DNA of 64,000 nt from Mycobacterium sp. AT1 (GCF_002043095.1 NZ_MVOC01000048.1:62001-126000); one strand, 5' to 3'; counted from the first letter of the stretch, positions 17,295-26,492 are shown. The notes: a model not told the origin generated them from the letters alone. Translations and numbers: made by a program.

Positions 17295-18368
17295 ATGTCG
17301 GGACGAGGCATGATCATGACCGTTGACGAAGGCAAGCTGAACGACTTCCTCGGCAAGGCGGTGGGTGATCTCGGCGCGGCGATCAGCGCGACCCTGATCC
17401 TCGTCGGCGACCGCCTTGGCTTGTACCGCGAGCTGGCAAAGGGCGGGCTGACTCCGGCCGAGCTGGCGGAGCGCACCGGCACCAACGAGCGCTACGTCCG
17501 AGAATGGCTCGGCAACCAGGGTGGCGGCGGATACGTGCAGTTCGACGCCACATCCGGGCAGTGGTCGCTGAGCCCAGAGCAGGCGCTGTGCCTGACCGAC
17601 CCGAACGGCCCGGTCGACATGCCCGGCGCCTACAACATCGTCGAAGCGACATTCCACGCACTCGGGCGCACGCTCGAGAACTTCACGTCCGGAAGCGGCA
17701 CGGAGTGGGGCGAGCACCATCCCTGCCTGTTCGAGGGGACCGAGCGGTTCTTCCGTGCCGGCTACAACGCCCACCTGATCGAATCGTGGCTACCTGCGCT
17801 GGACGGCGTCGTCGACAAGCTGCAGAGCGGCGCGAAGGTGGCCGACGTGGGCTGCGGCCACGGTGCCAGCACCATCTTGATGGCGAAGACCTACCCGAAC
17901 TCGGAGTTCATCGGCTACGACTACCACGCGGAGTCGGTCCGCGTCGCCACCGAGAAGGCCGCGGCGGCGGGGGCGGCCAACGCTCTCTTCGAGGTGGCGG
18001 ACGCGAGCAGCTACGAGGGCGACGGGTTCGACCTGATCGCGTTCTTCGACTGCCTCCACGACATGGGTGATCCCACCGGCGTGTCCAGGCACGCCCGCCA
18101 AGCGATCAAGGACGACGGCACGGCGATGATCGTGGAACCCTTCGCGAACGATGAGGTGCAGGACAACCTGAACCCGGTGGGCCGGGTGCTGTACGGCGCG
18201 TCGACGCAGATCTGCGTTCCCGTTTCGCTCGCCCGTAACGGGCCTGCGCTCGGCGCTCAGGCAGGTGAGGCGCGGCTGCGGAGCGTCGTCGTCGACGGAG
18301 GCGGCTTCACGCGGTTCCGCAGGGCTGCCGAGACGCCGTTCAACCTCGTGCTCGAGGCCCGGCCCTGA
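17295..18368 (+). CDS. Class I SAM-dependent methyltransferase (Rv2258c-like)
   Basis: Predicted S-adenosylmethionine methyltransferase of up to 357 residues; substrate unknown. An N-terminal winged-helix-like dimerisation region (about 20-100) with GLTPAELAERTGTNERYVREWL precedes the Rossmann domain, whose motif I reads VADVGCGHGAST (about 178-189) and motif II FIGYDYH. The C-terminal half includes DLIAFFDCLHDMGDP and MIVEPFANDE. The layout resembles actinobacterial Rv2258c-type enzymes. Starts at 17295, 17310 or 17316 are all possible; 17295 has AGCAGGA upstream. Divergent from the Mrp operon across 250 bases. Confidence 0.8.
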   Translation: MSGRGMIMTVDEGKLNDFLGKAVGDLGAAISATLILVGDRLGLYRELAKGGLTPAELAERTGTNERYVREWLGNQGGGGYVQFDATSGQWSLSPEQALCLTDPNGPVDMPGAYNIVEATFHALGRTLENFTSGSGTEWGEHHPCLFEGTERFFRAGYNAHLIESWLPALDGVVDKLQSGAKVADVGCGHGASTILMAKTYPNSEFIGYDYHAESVRVATEKAAAAGAANALFEVADASSYEGDGFDLIAFFDCLHDMGDPTGVSRHARQAIKDDGTAMIVEPFANDEVQDNLNPVGRVLYGASTQICVPVSLARNGPALGAQAGEARLRSVVVDGGGFTRFRRAAETPFNLVLEARP

Positions 18369-18404
18369 GTTGGACGTCGAGACGGTAGACGGTTCAATGG
18401 GGCC

Positions 18405-18854
18405 ATGGGACAGGACGGCAAGGTGGCCAGCGCGACCCTCGAGATAGACGCACCGGCCGACCGGATCTTCGAGCTCATCGCCGACCCGGCCGAGCAACCG
18501 AGCTGGGACGGCAACGACAACCTCGCCGAGGCGGCCACGGGTCAACGCGTGCGCGGAGTCGGGGACGTCTTCCTGACGACGCTTAGCCAAGGCGGCGTTC
18601 GGGAGAACCACGTCGTCGAGTTCGAGGAGGGGCGGCTCATCGCCTGGCGGCCCTCTGAGCAGGGCTCGCCACCACCCGGGCATCTCTGGCGGTGGGAGCT
18701 GACACCCGTCGACGACGCGCACACCCGCGTCACCCACACCTACGACTGGACGCAGCTGACCGACGAGAAGCGGATGGTGCGAGCCCGCGCCACCGGCGAG
18801 GACGCGCTGATGTCGTCGCTGAGGCGTCTTGCCGCGGTCGCCGGACGGGTGTGA
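18405..18854 (+). CDS. SRPBCC family (polyketide cyclase/START-like) protein
   Basis: 149-residue single-domain protein of the SRPBCC/Bet v1-like fold with a hydrophobic ligand-binding cavity. Start of the domain (SATLEIDAPADRIFELIADPAEQPSWDG, residues 8-35), a central strand (VVEFEEGRLIAWRPSE) and the end (LMSSLRRLAAVAGR) match the family pattern. No signal peptide or membrane segment. It lies 36 bases after the methyltransferase on the same strand and may be co-transcribed. Ligand and role unknown. Converges with the GMC oxidoreductase gene. Confidence 0.8.
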   Translation: MGQDGKVASATLEIDAPADRIFELIADPAEQPSWDGNDNLAEAATGQRVRGVGDVFLTTLSQGGVRENHVVEFEEGRLIAWRPSEQGSPPPGHLWRWELTPVDDAHTRVTHTYDWTQLTDEKRMVRARATGEDALMSSLRRLAAVAGRV

Positions 18855-18899
18855 GGTCAGCGCTTGTCGGCGGACGCGCGGAACGCTCCGTCGGCGACT

Positions 18900-20528
18900 T
18901 CAGAGTCCATGCTCGGCTTTGATGGACTCGGCCGCTCGCTCTCCTATCACGACGCAGGGCGCCATGGTGTTCGCCGTGGTAATACGGGGCATGATCGAGC
19001 CGTCGGCGATTCGGAGTTTCTCCACGCCGTAGACCTTGAGGCTGCCGTCGACCACCGACATCGCGTCGCGTCCCATTTTGGCTGTTCCAACCTGATGCCA
19101 GTACGTAGTGGCCGCGTTGCGGATGAAATCCTCCAGCGCCCCGCCTTTCAGGCAGCCCGGCATGACTTCTCGTTTGACGTGTGGCCGGACCGGCGCAGCA
19201 TTGCCGACTTCACGGATGAACTCGACGCAGGCGGTGGCGGCCCGTAGATCGTCCGGATGCGACAGTGCGTTCACGTTGATCTCGATTGGGTCGTCTGGGT
19301 CGGCGCCGGTCAATCGAATTCGCCCGCGGCTCTGTGGACGCGACAGCGCGCCGAACAAGATCCAACCGGCGTCGGGGATCCCGTATCGCGCGGCGTTCTC
19401 CGGCGTCGTCTTGACAATGGCGCCCGCGCACGCGAATAGGTCCGGGGCGTCGAGTTCAGGCTTACTCGTCCACGTCATCGTCGCCTCAGCCCTGAAGTTT
19501 GGTGGTGGCGGCTCCTTGAACTCCCACATGCAGTCGAAACCGATGTGGTCCTGGTAGTTCTGTCCGACACCGGGCAGGTGTTGGCGCACGGGCACCCCGA
19601 CACGGCGCAATTCCGTCTCGTCGCCCACGCCCGATTGCATCAACAGCTTGGGGGTGTGGATGGCACCGAGTGAGAGCACCACCTCGGTGCCCGCCGTGAA
19701 GTGACGGGTCTGCCCGCCGTGGGACACCTCTACGCCGGTGACCCGGTTGCCCTCCCAGGCAAGCTGTTTCACCATCGCGTGCGTGAGGACCGTCAGGTTT
19801 GGGCGGTCCATGTAGGGATAGGTGTATGAGCGGAACACCGATTCCCGTGAGCCGTCGTCGTGCACCCGCAGATCGGTAATGGATGCGCCGGCCTTGGCTT
19901 CCATCATCGAGCCGTTCGCGCTCGCGAAGGTGGGGATGCCCAGTGAGCCCGCCGCGTCGACCACCGCTGCGGCAAGTGGGTGGCGATTGGGCGCCGGCTG
20001 GATGAACACCGGACCGGAGGTGCCTCGATAGCGCGGATCAGGTTCGCCACGCCAGTCCTCGATTCGGCGATAGATGTTCAACACCGATTCGTAGTTCCAG
20101 GCTGGCTCGCCGCTTTCGGCGGCGAAGAAGTCCCAGTCGCTGCGGTGTCCGCGCGCCCAGATCATCACGTTGATGCTGGAGCCGCCGCCGAGCACCTTGC
20201 CCATCGACAATGGCAGAGTGCGGCCGTACAGGTTGGGGTCAGGAGCGCTTTGGAATCCCCAGTCCCGAGGGCTGCCCAGATTGGTGGGCCATTGGTCCGC
20301 CGACCACACGCTCGGGAGGTCGTCGCTGCCGCCGGCCTCCAGCAGGAGCACACTGGCATCGGGGTTCTCAGCGAGGCGGCGAGCGACCACCGAACCTGAC
20401 GAGCCGGCCCCGCAAACGATGAAGTCGTATTGAGGCATCAAATCGGCGGTCAATCGTTTCTGGTTGGTCCGAACCCGTTCGGCTAGCTCGAAATCCGCCG
20501 TTGTGTCGTTGTACGTGGGGGTGTTCAC
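18900..20528 (-). CDS. GMC family FAD oxidoreductase (choline dehydrogenase-like)
   Basis: 542-residue FAD-dependent alcohol or sugar-alcohol oxidoreductase of the glucose-methanol-choline family. Dinucleotide-binding motif CGAGSSGSVVARRLAE at about residue 38, GMC signature 1 around GKVLGGGSSINVMIWARG, signature 2 at GAIHTPKLLMQSGVG, and the C-terminal catalytic His in TYWHQVGTAKMG. Substrate unknown. The frame extends 56 codons upstream into the promoter region of the divergent TetR gene. GTG at 20528, preceded by AAAGG at 20536-20540, is chosen because it leaves the operator region free. Probably controlled by the adjacent TetR regulator. Confidence 0.88.
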   Translation of the reverse strand: MNTPTYNDTTADFELAERVRTNQKRLTADLMPQYDFIVCGAGSSGSVVARRLAENPDASVLLLEAGGSDDLPSVWSADQWPTNLGSPRDWGFQSAPDPNLYGRTLPLSMGKVLGGGSSINVMIWARGHRSDWDFFAAESGEPAWNYESVLNIYRRIEDWRGEPDPRYRGTSGPVFIQPAPNRHPLAAAVVDAAGSLGIPTFASANGSMMEAKAGASITDLRVHDDGSRESVFRSYTYPYMDRPNLTVLTHAMVKQLAWEGNRVTGVEVSHGGQTRHFTAGTEVVLSLGAIHTPKLLMQSGVGDETELRRVGVPVRQHLPGVGQNYQDHIGFDCMWEFKEPPPPNFRAEATMTWTSKPELDAPDLFACAGAIVKTTPENAARYGIPDAGWILFGALSRPQSRGRIRLTGADPDDPIEINVNALSHPDDLRAATACVEFIREVGNAAPVRPHVKREVMPGCLKGGALEDFIRNAATTYWHQVGTAKMGRDAMSVVDGSLKVYGVEKLRIADGSIMPRITTANTMAPCVVIGERAAESIKAEHGL

Positions 20529-20563
20529 AACCGAACCTTTCGTAGCGGTGATATGCCATTCCA

Positions 20564-20588
20564 GTATCGAGGATACGCTCAACGTATC
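20564..20588. promoter_or_regulatory. Probable TetR operator in the GMC/TetR intergenic region
   Basis: Two interleaved inverted repeats sit between the divergent starts: GTATC-GAG-GATAC (20564-20576) and GATACG-CTCAA-CGTATC (20572-20588), sharing the GATAC arm. A further arm pair TATCAG (20585-20590) and CTGATA (20612-20617) lies next to them. The 17-bp 6-5-6 repeat has the size typical of TetR-family operators and could control both genes. Confidence 0.6.
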
Positions 20589-20628
20589 AGTGTCACGCTC
20601 CTGTGATATCGCTGATAACATCACTCGG

Positions 20629-21345
20629 ATGGACATCCGGATCCGCATGTTGAAAGCGGCTGAGGCCCAGCTCGCCGCGTCACCGCACGGCGACATCTCA
20701 ACGCGTGAGGTGTGTGACGCGGTCGGCGTCGGATCTCCGGTGCTCTACCGGCTGTTTGGAGACAAGAGCGGCTTGCTGACCGCGGTCATCGACCACGCAT
20801 TCGAGCGGTATCTCAGCGCGAAGCGTGCCGAGCCGCCGTCCGACGATCCGGTAGACGACCTCTACACGGCCTGGGACAACCACGTCGCGTTCGCGGTGGA
20901 CAACCCCACCGTGTACCGGCTGGTGTACGCCCCATCGCTGACGGAGGTGCCGGCGGCCGCCGAAGAGGCACGGCAGCTGCTTTACGACCGGCTGATCCGC
21001 TGCGCGGAAGCCGGCACGCTGAAAGTCACTCCGGACGAGGCCGCCCAGGCCATCATGGCCGCCTGCTCCGGCGTCGCGCTGAACGTCCTGTCGCAACCCG
21101 CCATCTACGACGACCCCGGCTTGTCGGCGCGGGTTCGGGACGCGGTCCTTCACGAAGTGGTGGTCGGAGCCGCAACGAAACCCACCACGAAGCGAATGCC
21201 CCAGGTGAAGCCTGTTGCGCTGCAGTTGGCGGCCCTCATTCGACGCACTGGCACACCGTTGACGGACGCGGAGGCCGGTCTCATGCTGCAATGGCTCGAC
21301 GCCATCGCCACCGCAGACCACCCGGACGACGGTTCGACACGGTGA
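20629..21345 (+). CDS. TetR family transcriptional regulator
   Basis: 238-residue regulator. N-terminal HTH: RIRMLKAAEAQLAASPHGDISTREVCDAVGVGSPVLYRLFGDKSGLLTAVIDHAF (residues 4-58), with recognition helix VGSPVLYRLFGDK. The C-terminal ligand domain contains the VYRLVYAPS and LLYDRLIRCAEAG stretches. The open frame reaches back to 20464, inside the operator region and the GMC 5' end; ATG 20629 gives the normal start right before the HTH. Most likely controls the divergent GMC oxidoreductase and itself through the palindromes at 20564-20588. Inducer unknown. Confidence 0.85.
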   Translation: MDIRIRMLKAAEAQLAASPHGDISTREVCDAVGVGSPVLYRLFGDKSGLLTAVIDHAFERYLSAKRAEPPSDDPVDDLYTAWDNHVAFAVDNPTVYRLVYAPSLTEVPAAAEEARQLLYDRLIRCAEAGTLKVTPDEAAQAIMAACSGVALNVLSQPAIYDDPGLSARVRDAVLHEVVVGAATKPTTKRMPQVKPVALQLAALIRRTGTPLTDAEAGLMLQWLDAIATADHPDDGSTR

Positions 21346-21494
21346 TTGGCAATCTGATCGACACCCAAGAGGTGACTACGCCGATGACGATTCTCGGCGG
21401 GGAGAAAGCCAGGTTTGCAGCTTCGACGAGGTAGCGCAGACGGCACGTGCAGATTGAATCCTGGCTGCGCCAAAGGGGACTCGAGAGCCCGAAC

Positions 21495-23708
21495 CTATCG
21501 GCCAGCGGCGAATGCGCGGAGCGCGTCGACCTGTGCCGGATCGAGTGAGGGGCGCACTGTCGCCCTGGCCTTCGCGACGTCGGCGGCGGTGACGTCCGCG
21601 GTGTCGATCGAGCGCCGCATCGCCGTCAGCGCCGATTCCCTGAGCAGCGCAACGCAATCGGCGGCGCTGTAGCCGTCGAGGGTGTCGGCGAGTTCGTCGA
21701 GGTTCACGTCGGCGCTCAGCGGAATGTTCTTCCCTGCGGTGCGCAGAATCTCGCGGCGCGCGTCGGCGTCGGGTGGCTCGACGAACACCGACTTCTCCAG
21801 TCGTCCCGGCCGCAGCAGGGCCGGGTCGATGAGGTCGGGTCGGTTGGTCGCACCGAGCACGACGACGTCGCGCAGCGGGTTGATGCCGTCGAGCTCGGTC
21901 AGCAGGGCGGCCACGACGCGATCGGTCACGCCGGAGTCGAAGCTCTGACCGCGCCGCGGTGCGAGTGCGTCGATCTCGTCGAGGAAAACCAGCGACGGCG
22001 CGGAATCCCTTGCGCGGCGGAACAACTCGCGCACCGCCTTCTCCGAGGAGCCCACCCACTTGTCCATCAGTTCGGCGCCCTTGACGGCGTGCACCGACAG
22101 TCGCCCGCTGCTGGCCAGCGCACGGACGACGAACGTCTTTCCGCATCCCGGCGGACCGTAGAGCAGGACGCCACGCGGCGGTTCGACGCCGAGTCGTTCG
22201 AAGGTGTCGGGATGCTGAAGGGGCCACAGCACCGCCTCGGTGAGCGCCTGCTTCGTCTCGACCATGTCGCCGACGTCGTCGAGCGTGATCGACCCGACTG
22301 CGACCTCTTCGGTGGCCGATCGCGACAGCGGGCGGATCACCGACAGCGCGCCGGTGAGGTCGTCCTGCGTCAAGGCTGGTGTCTGACCGTCCGAACTGGC
22401 ACGGCCGGCGGCCCGCAGGGCAGCCTCCCGAACCACCGCGGCAAGATCGGCGACGACGAAACCCGGTGTCCGATCGCCGATTTCGCCTAGGGTCAGATCC
22501 TTGGCGGGTACGCCGCGCAGCAAAACCTCGAGAAGCGCCTTGCGCGTCGCCCCGTCGGGAAGGCTCAGCCCGAGCTCACGGTCACACAGGTCGGGTGCCC
22601 GCAGCCTGGCATCGATCGCGTCGGGCACCGCAGACGTCGCGACGAACGCCACCCCTGGCGTGTCCACCGCTGTGCGCAATTCGGTGAGGATCAGGGTCGC
22701 GACGGGTTCGGTCGAACCAGGCAACAGGGCGTCGACGTCGGTGATGAGCAGAACGCCTCCGCCGTCGCGAACGGTCGCCACCGCCGACGCCACCCTGGCC
22801 AGTCGGTCCTCGGCGCGCAACGAGCCCACCTCGGGCCCGTCGAGTTCGACGAGGCGTCGCTCCGCGCACACGGTGCGCACCAGCGTGGCCTTGCCGACGC
22901 CCGCAGGACCGGAGACCAGAACGCCGAGACGGGGTTTCGCGCCGAGCGTTTCGAGGAGCTCGGGCTGGTCGATGGCGAGCTTCAACCACTCCGCCAGGCG
23001 GCCTGCCTGGGTGTGGGCGCCGCGAAGGTCGTCGAACGACACCGGGGGTCCTGCGGACGGCTGCGGGCGGGGCTCTGAGATCGTGTGCGCACCGGAGCCA
23101 GCGTCGGAAAGCGCAGTGCCGTCACCCCAGGCCACCACTGAATTTGGCTGCACGCTCACCGGACCGGCGGGATCGACGCCCGTCACCGTCAGCAGCTCCG
23201 AGGTCCAGGTGATGCCCACCGACGACGTCAGCGCCGAGGACGCCTGCGACGTCGAGGTGCCGGGCCCGAGGTCACGCGGCAGCAGCGACACCGTGTCGCC
23301 GACCGTCATCACCTTGCCGAGCAGCGCCAGCCGCAGGGTCGCCGACGAGATGGACTGGGTGGCCAGCTTGGAGCCGCTGACGGTCACCGACCGCGCGCCG
23401 TACACCGTCGCGGGCGCGACCAACACGGTGGTGTTCTCGCGCAGCCCGGCGTTGGACAGCGTGACGTCGTCGAGCAGCGCCGTGCCCGCCGGTGTCTCGG
23501 GACTCGCGACTCCGACGACGGCGGAGGTGGTGCGCGACCCCGTCAGCGACACCGCATCCCACTCCCGGATGCCCAGCGCGGCCAGCGCCTCGGGATGGAG
23601 CCGCACCACCCCGCGCCGGGAATCCGTCGCCGAGGTGTTCAGTCGGGCCGTCAGCGGGAGGCGACCACGTGGAGGCTCGTCGAAGGCATCGGACACTAGG
23701 TCGGTCAC
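21495..23708 (-). CDS. CDC48-like AAA+ ATPase with two AAA modules (Rv0435c-like)
   Basis: 737-residue homolog of the conserved mycobacterial CDC48/p97-like ATPase Rv0435c, presumed to unfold or remodel proteins; targets unknown. Residues 1 to about 225 form an N-domain starting RLPLTARLNTSATDSRRGVVRL. D1 has the Walker A variant GPAGVGKAT and a Walker B segment VLLITDVDALLPG, in which Val replaces the catalytic Glu. D2 is intact: GPPGCGKTF, LVFLDEIDALAPRRG, and LRPGRLEKS with arginine finger. The frame extends upstream across pssA, but GTG 23708 lies 2 bases after the pssA stop and gives the normal length. Part of the conserved psd-pssA-ATPase run. Confidence 0.92.
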   Translation of the reverse strand: MTDLVSDAFDEPPRGRLPLTARLNTSATDSRRGVVRLHPEALAALGIREWDAVSLTGSRTTSAVVGVASPETPAGTALLDDVTLSNAGLRENTTVLVAPATVYGARSVTVSGSKLATQSISSATLRLALLGKVMTVGDTVSLLPRDLGPGTSTSQASSALTSSVGITWTSELLTVTGVDPAGPVSVQPNSVVAWGDGTALSDAGSGAHTISEPRPQPSAGPPVSFDDLRGAHTQAGRLAEWLKLAIDQPELLETLGAKPRLGVLVSGPAGVGKATLVRTVCAERRLVELDGPEVGSLRAEDRLARVASAVATVRDGGGVLLITDVDALLPGSTEPVATLILTELRTAVDTPGVAFVATSAVPDAIDARLRAPDLCDRELGLSLPDGATRKALLEVLLRGVPAKDLTLGEIGDRTPGFVVADLAAVVREAALRAAGRASSDGQTPALTQDDLTGALSVIRPLSRSATEEVAVGSITLDDVGDMVETKQALTEAVLWPLQHPDTFERLGVEPPRGVLLYGPPGCGKTFVVRALASSGRLSVHAVKGAELMDKWVGSSEKAVRELFRRARDSAPSLVFLDEIDALAPRRGQSFDSGVTDRVVAALLTELDGINPLRDVVVLGATNRPDLIDPALLRPGRLEKSVFVEPPDADARREILRTAGKNIPLSADVNLDELADTLDGYSAADCVALLRESALTAMRRSIDTADVTAADVAKARATVRPSLDPAQVDALRAFAAGR

Positions 23709-23710
23709 GC

Positions 23711-24568
23711 CTAGCCCCGCGAGCCGGGCTTGCGCAGGCCGAGGCGCGCCACCGAGCGCCGGTTGGGCGCTGCCCGCCGCGCGGCCCTGCGAACCGCCCG
23801 GCGCTGCTGCGGTTTGGTATCCCAGGCCTCGGGGCGCGCGGCCACCCAGCGCTGGCTGCGGATCGTGAACGGCATGATGGCGACGTATCCGGCGATGATC
23901 AGCAGCATCAGGATGTACGGGAACAGCAGCAGACCCGCCGCCCCCGCCGCCACCAGGATCAGCAGGATCGGCGCGGCGTTCTCGGGCACCGAGATTGCCT
24001 TCAGCGCCAGCGTCGGCACCCGGCTCACCAGCAGCGCCGCGTTCGCGGCCAGCCATGCGCACACGAACCAGTGCGACGTCCACCAACCGTGCCCGAATTG
24101 CATGTAGGCGACCAGCGGGCCAATCGCCCCGACGGCGCCGCACGGAGCGGGCATGCCGGTGAAGAACTCGCGCGTGTACGCGGGGCGAGTGTCGTCGTCG
24201 AGCAGTGCGTTGAACCGGGCCAGCCGCAGCACCACGCAGACCGCGTACAGCAGCACGAAGATCCAGCCGAGCTGAGAATTCGGGAGCAACGTCAGGTACA
24301 CGACCAGTGCCGGTGCCACGCCAAAGTTCACCGCGTCGGCCAGCGAGTCGATCTCGGCGCCCATCCGCGACTGGGCGTTGAGGGCACGGGCGATGCCGCC
24401 GTCGATGCCGTCGAGGATGGCGGCGGCCCCGATGAGGGCCAGCGAAATCCACGGCTTCTCGTCGAGGGCGAACTTGATCGACGTCAGCCCCGCGCAGATC
24501 GCGAGAACGGTCGTCGCGCTCGGCAGGATGCGTAGACCACGGGCGGGTTGGCCCTTGGGACGGCTCAC
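23711..24568 (-). CDS. pssA: CDP-diacylglycerol-serine O-phosphatidyltransferase
   Basis: Makes phosphatidylserine from CDP-diacylglycerol and serine in the membrane, the first step to phosphatidylethanolamine. The 285-residue protein has the CDP-alcohol phosphotransferase motif D-G-x2-A-R-x8-G-x3-D-x3-D, read as DGGIAR, then SRMGAEIDSLAD (about 60-80), and six to eight hydrophobic segments. The C-terminus is strongly basic (RRAVRRAARRAAPNRR). Start GTG 24568 overlaps the psd stop by four bases (GTGA), coupling the two enzymes of the pathway. M. tuberculosis has the same order (Rv0437c-Rv0436c-Rv0435c). Confidence 0.95.
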   Translation of the reverse strand: MSRPKGQPARGLRILPSATTVLAICAGLTSIKFALDEKPWISLALIGAAAILDGIDGGIARALNAQSRMGAEIDSLADAVNFGVAPALVVYLTLLPNSQLGWIFVLLYAVCVVLRLARFNALLDDDTRPAYTREFFTGMPAPCGAVGAIGPLVAYMQFGHGWWTSHWFVCAWLAANAALLVSRVPTLALKAISVPENAAPILLILVAAGAAGLLLFPYILMLLIIAGYVAIMPFTIRSQRWVAARPEAWDTKPQQRRAVRRAARRAAPNRRSVARLGLRKPGSRG

Positions 24569-25278
24569 GAGAGCTCCGCGAGAACCGTTTCGCCGCCGAT
24601 GGCGCGCTGGCCCAGCTCGACCATCACCCGGGAGTCCTGCGGAAAGTAGGTGTCCAGGCGCGACCCGAAGCGGATCAGCCCGTAGGTCTCACCGAGGCCG
24701 ACCCTGTCCCCGGCGCTGACGGAGCAGACGATGCGGCGGGCGATCAGCCCGGCGATCTGGACGGCCGCCACGTCGACTCCCTCGGGGGTGCGGAACCACA
24801 CCGCGTTGCACTCGTTGACCTCGCTCGCACTGTCCTTGTCCGCCGACTGGAACTGGCCGGGCCGGTACTTGACGGTGAGCACGTCACCGCCGACGGGCGC
24901 GCGCTGCACGTGGGCGTCGAAGATCGACAGGAAGATGCTGACCCTGGTCATCGGCACGTCGGGCATGCTCAGCTCGGCGGGCGGGCGGACCTGTTCGATC
25001 AGGGTGACGAGTCCGTCGGCCGGGGCGACGACGATGCCAGGCCTGGTCGGCGGCACCCGCGGCGGGTGCCGGAAGAACAGGGCACAGGCCCCGGCAGCAG
25101 TCAGGCCCGCATTGCGCAGCCAACGGTGCTTGCGACCGGCGGCGGCGACTCCCAGCCCACCTGCGATGAACGGCAGGCCAGCGGAATGAACGGGCGGAAC
25201 GGTGGAACGGACCAACTCAACGAAACGGGAGAACTCGGACTCGTTGGCGGCATCGGCGGGTCGCGCGGGTCTGGCCAT
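24565..25278 (-). CDS. psd: Phosphatidylserine decarboxylase proenzyme
   Basis: Converts phosphatidylserine to phosphatidylethanolamine. The 237-residue proenzyme has a short N-terminal helix, a hydrophobic segment (about 35-70), the IVVAPADGLVTLIE and MTRVSIFLSIFDAHVQRAPVGG stretches of the family, and the self-cleavage site Gly205-Ser206 in LIRFGSRLDTYFP. Ser206 should become the pyruvoyl cofactor of the alpha chain. Small soluble-type length as in other actinobacteria. Upstream of pssA with a four-base overlap; moeA lies 20 bases upstream on the same strand. Confidence 0.95.
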   Translation of the reverse strand: MARPARPADAANESEFSRFVELVRSTVPPVHSAGLPFIAGGLGVAAAGRKHRWLRNAGLTAAGACALFFRHPPRVPPTRPGIVVAPADGLVTLIEQVRPPAELSMPDVPMTRVSIFLSIFDAHVQRAPVGGDVLTVKYRPGQFQSADKDSASEVNECNAVWFRTPEGVDVAAVQIAGLIARRIVCSVSAGDRVGLGETYGLIRFGSRLDTYFPQDSRVMVELGQRAIGGETVLAELS

Positions 25279-25298
25279 GGGGTTCCGATTCTACGGGT

Positions 25299-26492
25299 TC
25301 AGCTCAGGTCCCAAACCTGCACGGGTGATCCGGCCGCCAGTTCCGTGACGTCCTCGCCGATTTCCAGCAGGCAATCCGCCGACGCCAACCAGCGCAGATG
25401 ATGCGACGCGGGCGGTCCGTAGCTGGTGACCGTCCCGCCGTCGTGGTCGACGACCCCGCGGCGAAACTGTCGCCGTCCGCGCGGTGACGTCAGATCCTCG
25501 AGCAGCGTCGCCGGACGACGGGGTCGGCCGGGGTGCGGCAGCCCCATCGCCGCCCGCAAGGGGGCTCGGATGAACACCTCGAACGACACGAGGGCGCTGA
25601 CGGGATTCCCGGGGAGGGTGACGATCGGCGTCCCCCACACGACACCCGAACCCTGCGGCATGCCCGGCTGCATCGCGACCTTCACGAATTCGACCTCGTC
25701 GGCGAGGGAATCCTTGACCACCTCGTAGGCTCCCGCGCTGACCCCGCCGGTGGTGATCACCAGGTCGGCGTCGCCGGCGTGCTTCTGCAGCTCGGCCCTG
25801 AACAGGTCGACGTCGTCCTCGGTCGTCGACGACGTCACCACGTCGGCACCGGCGTCGCGCACCGCCGCGGCGAGCATGACGGCGTTGGACTCGTAGATCT
25901 GTCCCGGCTGCAGCGGCGTACCGGGAGCCACCAGCTCCGACCCCGTCGACATCACCAGAACACGTAGCCGTGGAACGACTCTCAACGAGCCGAGGCCAAG
26001 CGCGGCGGCGAGCCCAAGCGCCGCGGGGGTGAGCACCTGGCCGGCGTGCAGCACCGTGGTGCCCGGGGTGACGTCCTCGCCTGCGCGTCGCACGTGTTGG
26101 CCCGGCACCACACTGGCGCGGATCGACACGATCTCCGTCGAGCCGTCGGTGGCCTCCACCGGAATGACCGCCGTCGCCCCGGCGGGCAGCGGCGCGCCGG
26201 TCATGATCCGGTGCGCGGTGCCCGGTTCCAGGACCAGCGGATCGGTGCGGCCGGCCGGAATGTCTTCTGCCACCGGCAGTTTCACCGGGCGTTCTTCGGT
26301 GGCGTCCGCGATGTCCTCGGCGACGACGGCGTACCCGTCCATCGCCGAGTTGTCGAAACCGGGAAGTGCAAGCGGCGCAACGACGTCGGCGGCGAGAACG
26401 AGGCCGAGCGCGTCACCAATGGCGACGTCGACCGGCGCGCGCGCCGTGATCAGGCCCGCGACTGCCCGCTGGTGCTCGTCGACGGATCTCAT
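25299..26492 (-). CDS. moeA: Molybdopterin molybdenumtransferase MoeA
   Basis: Inserts molybdate into adenylylated molybdopterin to form molybdenum cofactor. The 397-residue protein shows the MoeA N-terminal pattern LPGFDNSAMDGYAV, EDIPAG, RIMTGAPLPAGATAVIPVE; the MogA-like domain with VLVMSTGSELVAPG, and VITTGGVSAGAYEVVKDSL; QPGMPQGSGVVWGTPIVTLPGNPVSALVSFEVF; and the C-terminal beta domain (RGRRQFRRGVV). The open frame runs 400 codons further upstream through the SDR gene, but ATG 26492 overlaps the SDR stop by four bases and gives MRSVDEHQRAV. Corresponds to moeA2 (Rv0438c) by position. Confidence 0.94.
   Translation of the reverse strand: MRSVDEHQRAVAGLITARAPVDVAIGDALGLVLAADVVAPLALPGFDNSAMDGYAVVAEDIADATEERPVKLPVAEDIPAGRTDPLVLEPGTAHRIMTGAPLPAGATAVIPVEATDGSTEIVSIRASVVPGQHVRRAGEDVTPGTTVLHAGQVLTPAALGLAAALGLGSLRVVPRLRVLVMSTGSELVAPGTPLQPGQIYESNAVMLAAAVRDAGADVVTSSTTEDDVDLFRAELQKHAGDADLVITTGGVSAGAYEVVKDSLADEVEFVKVAMQPGMPQGSGVVWGTPIVTLPGNPVSALVSFEVFIRAPLRAAMGLPHPGRPRRPATLLEDLTSPRGRRQFRRGVVDHDGGTVTSYGPPASHHLRWLASADCLLEIGEDVTELAAGSPVQVWDLS

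Noticed and set aside
23709..24452. Upstream extension of the AAA ATPase frame across pssA
   Set aside because: Overlaps the well-supported pssA gene; GTG 23708 gives the known family length.
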